DNA of 64,000 nt from Bog-159 sp050008575. Lineage in GTDB: Bacteria > Acidobacteriota > Terriglobia > Bryobacterales > Bryobacteraceae. The notes below the pieces were generated by a model that was not told where the DNA came from, ran no database searches, and was given only the letters and a program-made list of their open reading frames with translations. A program made the position numbers and the translations under genes. How positions within the stretch are numbered: the stretch's first letter is position 1; each line of letters begins with the position of its first letter. Location of the stretch: assembly GCA_050008575.1 (NCBI GenBank), contig JBEKMJ010000028.1:1-64000 (forward strand). Direction: 5' to 3'. This document shows positions 1 to 7,403 of the stretch, one piece after another.

Positions 1-1083
1 GGCGGATGTGAGTTCACCGACATCGTCGAGAACCTCGCGCGCGATCGCGCCAAGAAGCTGTTCGGCGCGGAGCATGCCAACGTGCAGCCGCATTCCGGCT
101 CGCAGGCCAATCAAGCCGCGTACGCCGCCGTCCTGCAGCCCGGCGACACCATTCTCGGCATGAACCTGGCGCACGGCGGCCACCTGACGCACGGCCACAA
201 GCTCAACTTCTCCGGCAAGACCTACAACATCGTGCCGTACGGCGTGCGCAAAGACGACGAGCGCATCGATTACGACGAGCTCGCCCGCCTCGCCGAGGAA
301 CACAAGCCCAAGATGGTCCTGGCCGGGGCCAGCGCCTATCCGCGCGTGCTGGATTTCGCGCGCTTCCGCCAGATCGCGGATTCCGTGGGCGCGCTGTTGG
401 TGGTGGACATGGCGCATATCTCGGGCCTGGTGGCGGCCGGTCTGCATCCTAATCCTTGCCAGTACGCCGACATCGTCACTACCACCACGCACAAGACGCT
501 ACGCGGCCCGCGCGCCGGGCTCATCCTCTGCAGAGAGAAGTACGCCGCGGCTGTCGATAAGACGGTCTTCCCCGGTTTCCAGGGCGGCCCGCTGGTGCAT
601 ATCATAGCGGCCAAGGCGGTGGCCTTCAAGGAAGCCATGGAACCCGGCTATGTCGATTATCAGAAGCAAGTCGTCGCCAACGCCCAGGCGCTGGCCGGCG
701 CTCTGATGGACGCGGGCTTCCACGTGGTCTCCAACGGCACGGACACGCATCTGATGCTGGTGGATGTCTTCTCCAAGGGCATTCGCGGCAAAGAAGCCGA
801 GGCGGCGCTGGACCGCGCCCGCATTACCGTCAACAAGAACGCCATCCCCTTCGACGTGAATCCGCCGCTCAATCCCAGCGGAATTCGTCTGGGCAGCCCC
901 GCGGTCGCCACGCGCGGCTTCCGCGAACCCGAGATGCGCGAGGTCGCTGCCTTGATCTCCGAAGTGCTCCACAACATCGCGTCCGACGCTGCGATCGCCG
1001 CCGTGCGCCGCGGGGTCGAGACCCTAACCGAGCGTTTCCCGCTATACGCCTGGAGACGCCAGGCCCTCCTGGCGCAGGCTTGA
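1..1083 (+). CDS. glyA: Serine hydroxymethyltransferase, 5' end outside the window
   Basis: PLP enzyme that interconverts serine and glycine and charges tetrahydrofolate with a one-carbon unit; cytosolic. The reading frame is open from base 1 and begins with the family block GGCEFTDIVENLARDRAKKL, so roughly the first 60 residues of a usual 415-420 aa enzyme lie upstream of the window. The PLP-binding lysine is in TTTTHKTLRGPRAG (lysine codon at 493). The GTG at 82 is an internal valine in NVQPHSGSQAN, not a start. The stop codon overlaps the TTG start of the glycosyltransferase that follows, which suggests translational coupling, although the two functions are not obviously linked. Confidence 0.97.
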   Translation, partial: GGCEFTDIVENLARDRAKKLFGAEHANVQPHSGSQANQAAYAAVLQPGDTILGMNLAHGGHLTHGHKLNFSGKTYNIVPYGVRKDDERIDYDELARLAEEHKPKMVLAGASAYPRVLDFARFRQIADSVGALLVVDMAHISGLVAAGLHPNPCQYADIVTTTTHKTLRGPRAGLILCREKYAAAVDKTVFPGFQGGPLVHIIAAKAVAFKEAMEPGYVDYQKQVVANAQALAGALMDAGFHVVSNGTDTHLMLVDVFSKGIRGKEAEAALDRARITVNKNAIPFDVNPPLNPSGIRLGSPAVATRGFREPEMREVAALISEVLHNIASDAAIAAVRRGVETLTERFPLYAWRRQALLAQA

Positions 1084-2267
1084 CCACCAGCCACCAGCCA
1101 CCAACCACCAGCCACGGCGCGCCATGCGCGCCCCTGCGCATCGTGATGGATGTCCGCCGCGTGCGGGACTTCGGCATCGGCACGTACATCCACGGCCTGC
1201 TGGATGCCATGGCCGGCATCGACCAAACCAACGACTACATCCTGGTGACGCTGCCCGAGGACGAGGCCAGCCTCGCCGGCCTACCGCCCAACTTCCAAAT
1301 CGTCACCTACCGCAAGACCGACTCGTACGCATTGAATCACGTGGCGTTCCCCCTGTTTCTGCATGGCCTGCGGCCCAGCCTGGTGCACATCCCTTTGAAC
1401 CAGGTGCCGCTGTTTATGCGGGAGCCTTACGTGGTCACGATTCACGACATGTCGCGCCTGCTGTTCGACACCGGCTCGGGCCTGCGCATGCAGACTCGCC
1501 GCCTGCTGCTCCGCCGCGGATTGTTGCGCGCCAAACGCATCATTGCCGTTTCCGAAGCCACCCGGCGCGACGTGCACGACGCTCTGGCCATCCCGGCGGA
1601 TCGCATCCGGGTGGCCTACAACGCTCCCAATCCGGATTTCTTCCGTCCCGCGGAGGCGGGCCACGCGCGCCGCATTCTGGAACGTTACCAGATCGACTAT
1701 CCTTTTCTGCTTTACGCCGGCAATATCCGCCCGCAGAAGAACATTCCGCGCCTCGTGGAAGCCTTCGCGGTGGCCCGGGAGCGCCTCTCGCGCCACCCGG
1801 TCTATCGAGACCTCCACCTCCTGATCATCGGCGACGAGATTTCGCGTTATCCCTCCGTGCGCCGCGCCGTCATCCAGACCCGCGTTGAAAAAGCCGTACG
1901 CTTCCTCGGCTTTGTGCCTTTCGAAGCTCTGCGCGTCTTTTTTGAAAGCGCCGCGCTGTTCGTTTTTCCCTCTCTCTATGAAGGCTTCGGCTTGCCGCCG
2001 CTGGAAGCCATGGCCAGCGGCACGCCCGTGGTGGCGTCCAATGCCGGTGCGCTCGCCGAGGTGCTGGGCGACGCGGCGCTGCTGGTGAATCCGGAGAATG
2101 TATTCGAGATCGCGCGTGCCATCCAGGAAGCCCTGCTCGACGAAGATCTCCGCGGCGAGCTCATCGCCAAAGGCAAGGCGCAGGCCGCCCGCTATAGCTG
2201 GGAGCGCACGGCGCGCGAGGTCCTGGAAGTGTACCGCGATGTGGCGCAAGCCTCCGGAGCTGTGTAA
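1080..2267 (+). CDS. Glycosyltransferase family 4 (GT-B fold)
   Basis: Retaining sugar transferase of the GT4/RfaG-like group, probably acting on lipid-linked glycans or exopolysaccharide at the inner face of the membrane; the sugar cannot be read from sequence. The N-terminal strand IVMDVRRVRDFGIGTY and the C-terminal block YAGNIRPQKNIPRLVEAF are typical, and the GT4 E-x7-E motif is EGFGLPPLE near residue 300. The frame opens at TTG 1080, overlapping the glyA stop as TTGA. The first ~20 codons are a low-complexity run of CCACCAG repeats, so GTG 1143 or ATG 1146, immediately before the first beta strand, are credible alternative starts. No clear ribosome binding site favours either. Confidence 0.9.
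   Translation: MTTSHQPPTTSHGAPCAPLRIVMDVRRVRDFGIGTYIHGLLDAMAGIDQTNDYILVTLPEDEASLAGLPPNFQIVTYRKTDSYALNHVAFPLFLHGLRPSLVHIPLNQVPLFMREPYVVTIHDMSRLLFDTGSGLRMQTRRLLLRRGLLRAKRIIAVSEATRRDVHDALAIPADRIRVAYNAPNPDFFRPAEAGHARRILERYQIDYPFLLYAGNIRPQKNIPRLVEAFAVARERLSRHPVYRDLHLLIIGDEISRYPSVRRAVIQTRVEKAVRFLGFVPFEALRVFFESAALFVFPSLYEGFGLPPLEAMASGTPVVASNAGALAEVLGDAALLVNPENVFEIARAIQEALLDEDLRGELIAKGKAQAARYSWERTAREVLEVYRDVAQASGAV
1083..1116. repeat. Short imperfect tandem CCACCAG repeat at the glyA/glycosyltransferase junction
   Basis: About 34 bases made of near-repeats of ACCACCAGCC directly after the glyA stop codon. If the TTG start at 1080 is used, the repeat is translated as a Thr/Pro/Gln-rich leader. If translation starts near 1143, it is spacer DNA. 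Confidence 0.6.
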
Positions 2268-2345
2268 TTCTCATCGGTCGAACCTGCTCTCCCCCGTCCG
2301 AATCTGCGCGACCAGCGCTGGCTCTGGCCGGTATGATGGCGTTTG

Positions 2346-3407
2346 ATGAGGTTGCTCGCCTGCACAGTCGCTATTTCCCTGGCGGCGCTTTCCCTGCGCG
2401 CAAGCTGGGACCCGCGGCTCGCGGCGCAGTATCTGGATGCCCGGCAACAGGAGTGGTTCGCCTGGGCCACGGCGAAGGCCGTCACCGGCGGCACGTGTTT
2501 TTCCTGCCACACTAGCGCGGCCTATCTGCTGGCGCGGCCCGCATTGCGCCGCGTGCTGGGCGAGAGCCGCCCGACCTCGCCGGAAACAGAGTTGCTCGAT
2601 GGGTTGCGGGCCAGGGCCGGTATATACGACGCGAGAGAAATCAACCGCGGCTTTGCAACCGAGCCGATGGCTTCACAAGCTCTGGGCGTGGAGGCGGTGT
2701 TCGCGGCCCTCTTTCTGAGTCCGGCGGACGCGGTCGGGCGGAAAGCCTTCGACCGGCTATGGTCGCTGCAGCTCACGCAAGGACCGGCGCGCGGGGCGTG
2801 GCCCTGGTTCAATCTCGACTTGGACCCGTACGAGATGCCGCCTTCCCCGTTTTACGGCGCGGCGCTGGCTGCATACGCGGCCGGTAGCGCGCCCGCGGAG
2901 TACCGCAACCAGCCGCGGGTACGGGCGCGAATTGCCGAAATGGAAGCGTATTTCGCGCGCGAGCGGGAAGCGCAGCCCTTGCACAATCGTCTGATGCTCC
3001 TTTGGGCTTCCACCAAACTGCCGGACGCACTGCCGGAGGCGGCTGGCCGATCTATCGTTGACGAGACCTGGCGGAAACAGGCGGCCGATGGCGGCTGGAC
3101 GATCGACTCGCTGGGACCCTGGGCCGAGCACCCCGGCGCTCCGGCCGCGAAAGGGAGCGACAGCTATGCCACGGGACTGGCCGTATTTGTGCTTGAGGCG
3201 GCGGGCGTTTCCGCAACCGATGCGAGGCTGGCGCGCGCGGTGGCGTGGCTGGAATCGCATCAAGATCGCCAGGGAGGCTATTGGGAGGCTGTTTCAATGA
3301 ACAAGCGGTACGAGCCCGGGTCAATGCAGTCGCAATTCATGCGGGATGCGGCTACGGCGTTTGCCGCGCTGGCGCTGAGCGAGGCATCCGAACGCAAGGG
3401 GAAGTAG
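2346..3407 (+). CDS. Secreted protein with one CxxCH haem motif and a squalene-cyclase-like alpha/alpha repeat region
   Basis: About 353 aa. It has a signal peptide (MRLLACTVAISLAALSLRAS), then a single c-type haem-binding motif CFSCH near residue 57, then helical repeats with QW-like signatures (QAADGGW, SHQDRQGGYWE) as in the prenyltransferase/squalene-oxidase repeat superfamily. The DxDD motif of true hopene cyclases is not seen, so cyclase activity is doubtful. More likely it is a periplasmic haem protein built on that fold. A TATGAT box at 2332-2337 lies 8 bases before the ATG, which would give an almost leaderless mRNA. TTG 2343 is an alternative start. Confidence 0.7.
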   Translation: MRLLACTVAISLAALSLRASWDPRLAAQYLDARQQEWFAWATAKAVTGGTCFSCHTSAAYLLARPALRRVLGESRPTSPETELLDGLRARAGIYDAREINRGFATEPMASQALGVEAVFAALFLSPADAVGRKAFDRLWSLQLTQGPARGAWPWFNLDLDPYEMPPSPFYGAALAAYAAGSAPAEYRNQPRVRARIAEMEAYFAREREAQPLHNRLMLLWASTKLPDALPEAAGRSIVDETWRKQAADGGWTIDSLGPWAEHPGAPAAKGSDSYATGLAVFVLEAAGVSATDARLARAVAWLESHQDRQGGYWEAVSMNKRYEPGSMQSQFMRDAATAFAALALSEASERKGK

Positions 3408-3498
3408 TGGGGAAGGCGGCACATGGCGCCAGCCTACTTGAGAAGGCAGGCGAAACCGCCCGCCCCGCCGGCCCGTCAAAAACCGCATCAGGGGCTTC

Positions 3499-4719
3499 AT
3501 GGGGAATCCGACCATCCATCTGTTTGTTTTCGACCGGTTTTCGGACTGGGAGCCCTCGTACGCCATTGCCCAATTGAATCATGCGTTCCGCGTATCGACC
3601 GTGGCGGTGGCGCCGGCGCCGGTGTTGACTGCCAGCGGCCTGCGCATTGTGCCGGACCTCACATTGGACAAGTTGCCGCCCGCGCATAGCGCGCTGCTGA
3701 TTCTGCCGGACGGAGCGGCTTGGGAAGCGGGAGGAAACCGGGAGGGCGCGCGGAAAGCCAAAGAGTTCCTGGACGCCGGGGTTCCCGTGGCCGCCATCGG
3801 CGGTGCCGGATTGGGTCTCGCGCGGCTGGGCACAGCGGGATTCGCACGGGAGATCCTGGGCGCGCTCCGGTCTGGGCCGCTCCCGCAACCGGAACTCCGC
3901 GGCCCGCGGGCGAGGCCGGATGAATTGCGGGCGCTAGTGTGGTCCGATCCGGCCGGTGTCACCGATTCCCCCGTGTCGCGGAAGATCATCGTCTCGATTC
4001 ATATGGGAGCGTCGGTACACATCGGCTGCCGAAGGGATGGCAAGTATCATTGCGGGCTGAGCGTCCACGGCGATATCGACATCATTCCGCCGGATACACC
4101 CAGCCGCTGGGACCTGCGGGAAAAGGACACGTCGTTCATTATACGCGTGCCTCTGAACCTCCTGAGCCTGGCGGCGGAAGAAGCGGGCGCCGATCCCACC
4201 GGTGTGGAGATCGTGAATCGCTTTCAGATGCGCGATCCGCAGATGGAGCATATCGGGTGGGCGCTGAAAGCGGAGATGGAGGCCGGCTATCCGAGTGGCC
4301 GGCTGTATATCGATAGCCTCGGAACGGCCATGGCCGCGTGCCTGGTGGACCGCCACAGTTCTCTCTCGCGGGCCCCGCGCACACGTTCGCAGGGGATGTC
4401 GGGATGCCGTTTGCGGCAGGTGCTGTCGCACATCGAATACAATCTCGGCCGCGATCTCTCGCTGAAGGAGATCGCCGGGGTAGCCGGCGTGAGCGTTTCG
4501 CATTGCAACGCGGCATTCCGCAGAGCGGTCGGCATGCCGGTGCATCAATACGTGATCGAGCGGCGGGTGGACCGGGCCAAGACGCTGCTGGGCGAAGGCA
4601 ATTTGTCCATCAGCCAGATTGCCGTGGAAACGGGGTTTGCGCACCAGAGCCATCTGGCCTACCATGTTCGGCGGTTGCTGGGAGTGTCTCCGCTGAGCTT
4701 GCGGCAGACCGCATCGTGA
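3499..4719 (+). CDS. Transcriptional regulator: DJ-1/PfpI-like domain, cupin-like middle domain, AraC helix-turn-helix
   Basis: 406 aa. Residues 1-125 resemble the DJ-1/PfpI type (IHLFVFDRFSDWEPSYAIAQ). Residues ~145-275 resemble an AraC-type beta-barrel sensor (VSIHMGASVHIGCRRDGKYH, then a PPDTPSRWDL turn). Residues ~290-395 are two AraC HTH motifs (NLGRDLSLKEIAGVAGVS; NLSISQIAVETGFAHQSHLA). At the nucleophile elbow the sequence is VAAIGGAG, so the usual cysteine is glycine (residue 101) and no amidase or protease chemistry is expected. GlxA-type regulators normally have only the first and last parts. The inducer and targets are unknown; it is monocistronic on the + strand. Confidence 0.8.
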   Translation: MGNPTIHLFVFDRFSDWEPSYAIAQLNHAFRVSTVAVAPAPVLTASGLRIVPDLTLDKLPPAHSALLILPDGAAWEAGGNREGARKAKEFLDAGVPVAAIGGAGLGLARLGTAGFAREILGALRSGPLPQPELRGPRARPDELRALVWSDPAGVTDSPVSRKIIVSIHMGASVHIGCRRDGKYHCGLSVHGDIDIIPPDTPSRWDLREKDTSFIIRVPLNLLSLAAEEAGADPTGVEIVNRFQMRDPQMEHIGWALKAEMEAGYPSGRLYIDSLGTAMAACLVDRHSSLSRAPRTRSQGMSGCRLRQVLSHIEYNLGRDLSLKEIAGVAGVSVSHCNAAFRRAVGMPVHQYVIERRVDRAKTLLGEGNLSISQIAVETGFAHQSHLAYHVRRLLGVSPLSLRQTAS

Positions 4720-4781
4720 TGGCCCGAGGGGCCGTGCGCGGCCATCGGCAAGCTCGGACGGGGTGCTTGGCAGTTTTGGGG

Positions 4782-4900
4782 AAACCGCTCCCTGACGGTC
4801 GCGGCTCGGTAACGGTCGCGGCTCGGTAACGGTCGCGGCTCGGTAACGGTCGCTTTGATTGCCCACGGTTTACTGAGCCGCGACCGTCAGGGAGCGGTTT
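4782..4900. repeat. 26-bp inverted repeat enclosing three 17-bp tandem copies
   Basis: A perfect 26-bp inverted repeat (left arm 4782-4807, right arm 4875-4900) encloses three direct copies of a 17-bp unit beginning GGTCGCGGCTC (4797-4813, 4814-4830, 4831-4847) plus a partial fourth. The first tandem copy is shared with the left arm. The tandem expansion therefore seems to have occurred inside one arm of an older palindrome. The element fills most of the gap between two + strand regulators. Confidence 0.85.
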
Positions 4901-5005
4901 GTGCCGGTCCGGAATCCCCAAAACGGTTACGCGCCTGCGCGCACGTTGGCAGTGGCGAAGCACCGCGAAGTGTCATAGTATGGGAAGAAATAAGGGGGCC
5001 CGGGA

Positions 5006-7087
5006 GTGAACCAGATGCAGGACGAGCGCAACGGGCGTGTGCTCCAGTTTGGCGCCTTCGAGCTGGAAACCGGCACGGGCGAAATTCGCAAGCACGGAAC
5101 CCGGATACGCCTGCAAGGCAAACCCCTTCAGATACTCCAGGCCCTATTGGATCGCCCCGGCGGCGTGGTCACACGCGAGGAACTGCGCGACCGGCTCTGG
5201 GCGGCCGACACTTTTGTCGATTTCGAGAGCGGGCTGAACACCGCGGTGAACCGTCTGCGCCTGGCTCTGGGAGACTCCGCCGACCGTCCCCGATACGTGG
5301 AAACGCTGGCCCGCAGCGGATACCGGTTCGTGGCTATGGTCAGCGAAAGCCACCCGACCGCGCTGGAAGAAAAGTTGGAAGAAAACGGGGCGCCGGCGCC
5401 GCCAGCTTTCCTTCCGGCGGCCGAACCGCCTCGGCGATCCTCTCGCGCATGGCTGGCCGCCGCGGCGATCGCGATCCTGGCGAACCTGGCGGGCTGGGTG
5501 ATCGTGGGCCGCCCCAGGACCGCTCCGCTGCCCACTTTTCACCAGATTACCTTCGGACGAACGACGATCGCCGGCGCGCGCTTCGGACCGGACGGCCAGA
5601 ACGTGATTTACGATGGACAGACCGTGCCCGGCGACCGCGAGTTGTACTTGGCGAATACCGTAAGCCCGGAATCGCGCCCGCTCGGTTTCCCGCGCGCCAT
5701 GCTAGCCTCGGTGTCGCGCTCCGGCGAACTGGCGCTGCTCTTTTCCGGCGGACCGAGATCGGAGCGCAGTCTGGTGCGGGTGCCCATGAACGGTGGCGCG
5801 CCCCTCTCCATCGACCTCGGTATTTGGTCCGCGGACTGGGCGCCGGACAGTTCCAGAATGGCCGTCCTGCGTTACGGACCGCACCCCGAGAGCATTGAGT
5901 ATCCGCGCAACAAGACCTTGTACGAGAGTACCGGATGGCTCTCGGACGTGCGGGTTTCGCCCTCCGGCAACGAGGTTGCTTTCATGGAACACCTGGTTAT
6001 GGGGGACGATGCCGGGAGCGTCGTAGCGATCGACGGAAAAGGCGCGCGCCGCACCTTATCGGCCGGGTGGGCCAGCGCGCAGGGCTTGGCCTGGTCGCCC
6101 TCCGGCCGCGAAATCTGGTTCACCGCCGCGCGCACGGGAGTAACCCGCGCGCTCTATGCGGCCTCTCTTTCGGGCAAAGTGCGCCTGGTCGCCGCCTTTC
6201 CGGGTATTCTGACGCTGCACGACATCTCCGCTTCCGGCCGCGTCCTGATTTCGCGCGAACAATTGCGCGCCATGATGACCGCTCTGGTCGACGGAAGCCC
6301 CAAGGAAAAGGATCTTTCCTGGTTCGACTATACGACCGCCGAGGCCATTTCGGCCGATGGCCGGGTGGTGCTCTTCGATGAGACCGGAGAAGGCGGCGGT
6401 ATCCATCACACGGTTTATATCCGCCGTGCGAACGCGCCCAGCGCCATACGTGTGGGAGAAGGTTATGGCATGGCTGTCTCGCCGGATGGGAACTGGGCGA
6501 TCCTCAAGTCGGACCGGGATCAGACCACCTTGAATCTGGTGCCGTTGACGCCGGGCCAGCCGCGCTCTATTTCCGGACATAATTTGAGGTATGACTTCGT
6601 ACGTTTCTTTCCCGGTGGAGACCGGTTGTTGGTAGGCGGCAGCCTGGCCGGCGCCCGGCCGCGCTTCTTTGTGCAAGCGCTCGATGGAAGTGCGCCGCGG
6701 CCGCTTGGCACCAGCGCATACTTCATGCGTCCCGCGATCTCCCAGGACGGCAAGCAGATCGCCGGCGTCGACGGCGAACGCAGGCTGCTGGTTCTGTCCG
6801 CCGCCGGAGGCGAACCGAAAGTGATCGCCACGGGTTTTGCGCCCACGGTACTGCGCTGGAGCCATTCCGGTAAAGCTCTGCTGGCCCAGGGCGATTCGGT
6901 GCCGGCCATGCTCTATAGCGTGGACGTGGAAACGGGGAAATCGAAGCCCTGGAAGGAAATCGCTCCGCTGGACTTGGCCAATGTCAGCAGAATCTGGCCG
7001 GCGTTCCTATCCCAGGACGAACACACCATCGTGTATTCTTACCCGCGAATCCTGTCCGAGCTGTTCGTAGTAGATGGCTGGCGTTAG
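5006..7087 (+). CDS. Membrane-anchored winged-helix regulator with C-terminal TolB/WD40-like propeller
   Basis: 693 aa from GTG 5006 (ATG 5015 is equally possible). Residues ~15-105 are an OmpR/PhoB-type winged helix as in CadC (FELETGTGEIRKHGTRIRLQ; YVETLARSGYRFV). One transmembrane helix follows at ~148-170 (WLAAAAIAILANLAGWVIVG), then ~500 residues of TolB-like beta-propeller blades with repeated sWSPDG-type turns (e.g. LAWSPSGREIWF). This architecture is abundant in Solibacter-like acidobacteria and suggests that an extracytoplasmic sensor controls cytoplasmic DNA binding. It is followed by a TonB-dependent receptor gene, a common pairing, so the receptor is a plausible target (inference). 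Confidence 0.85.
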   Translation: MNQMQDERNGRVLQFGAFELETGTGEIRKHGTRIRLQGKPLQILQALLDRPGGVVTREELRDRLWAADTFVDFESGLNTAVNRLRLALGDSADRPRYVETLARSGYRFVAMVSESHPTALEEKLEENGAPAPPAFLPAAEPPRRSSRAWLAAAAIAILANLAGWVIVGRPRTAPLPTFHQITFGRTTIAGARFGPDGQNVIYDGQTVPGDRELYLANTVSPESRPLGFPRAMLASVSRSGELALLFSGGPRSERSLVRVPMNGGAPLSIDLGIWSADWAPDSSRMAVLRYGPHPESIEYPRNKTLYESTGWLSDVRVSPSGNEVAFMEHLVMGDDAGSVVAIDGKGARRTLSAGWASAQGLAWSPSGREIWFTAARTGVTRALYAASLSGKVRLVAAFPGILTLHDISASGRVLISREQLRAMMTALVDGSPKEKDLSWFDYTTAEAISADGRVVLFDETGEGGGIHHTVYIRRANAPSAIRVGEGYGMAVSPDGNWAILKSDRDQTTLNLVPLTPGQPRSISGHNLRYDFVRFFPGGDRLLVGGSLAGARPRFFVQALDGSAPRPLGTSAYFMRPAISQDGKQIAGVDGERRLLVLSAAGGEPKVIATGFAPTVLRWSHSGKALLAQGDSVPAMLYSVDVETGKSKPWKEIAPLDLANVSRIWPAFLSQDEHTIVYSYPRILSELFVVDGWR

Positions 7088-7403
7088 GCGTCCGCCCCCC
7101 TGTTACATCATTGTTTTTAGCCCGCTTTAGCATTCGCTTTAGCCGGCCTTAGCCGGCTTTAGCTGGCTTTAGCCGGCTTTAGACAAAATGGCAAACTGTT
7201 TTGTAACAGTTGTTTAGCGGTATAGAAACAAGTTAGGCGCTATCCATTGCAAAAGGACCGCCCGCGGACGCAGAATCTCTGCATTGGTGTGGAGTAAGCC
7301 GTGTTGGGTGGTTGTTTCACGAATTGTTCGTCCCATCACGTTTCGTGCTGTTCGCTGCAGTATTGGCACATCTCCGCGATCCAGAACATTCAAGGAGGTA
7401 TAC
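7088..7403. repeat. Intergenic region with 10-bp tandem AGCCGGCTTT repeats
   Basis: Four contiguous 10-bp units (AGCCGGCCTT, AGCCGGCTTT, AGCTGGCTTT, AGCCGGCTTT) occupy 7141-7180, with two degenerate copies before them (7119-7140). A small hairpin with arms AACTG and CAGTT lies at about 7194-7211. The rest (7212-7403) is probably the promoter and 5' untranslated region of the TonB-dependent receptor. I see no gene in it; the GTG at 7284 is in frame with the receptor but has no ribosome binding site. Confidence 0.75.

Noticed and set aside
1281..2249. 322-codon minus-strand frame opposite the glycosyltransferase
   Set aside because: Codon-shadow of a well-supported GT4 gene, with no domain, signal peptide or ribosome binding site.
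4797..4852. Tandem 17-bp repeats considered as a CRISPR array or replication iterons
   Set aside because: Units are contiguous with no spacers, no cas genes are near, and no replication gene or DnaA-box cluster accompanies them.
7284..7403. Earlier in-frame GTG start for the TonB-dependent receptor
   Set aside because: No ribosome binding site, and it would bury the signal peptide. AAGGAGG before ATG 7404 decides the start.
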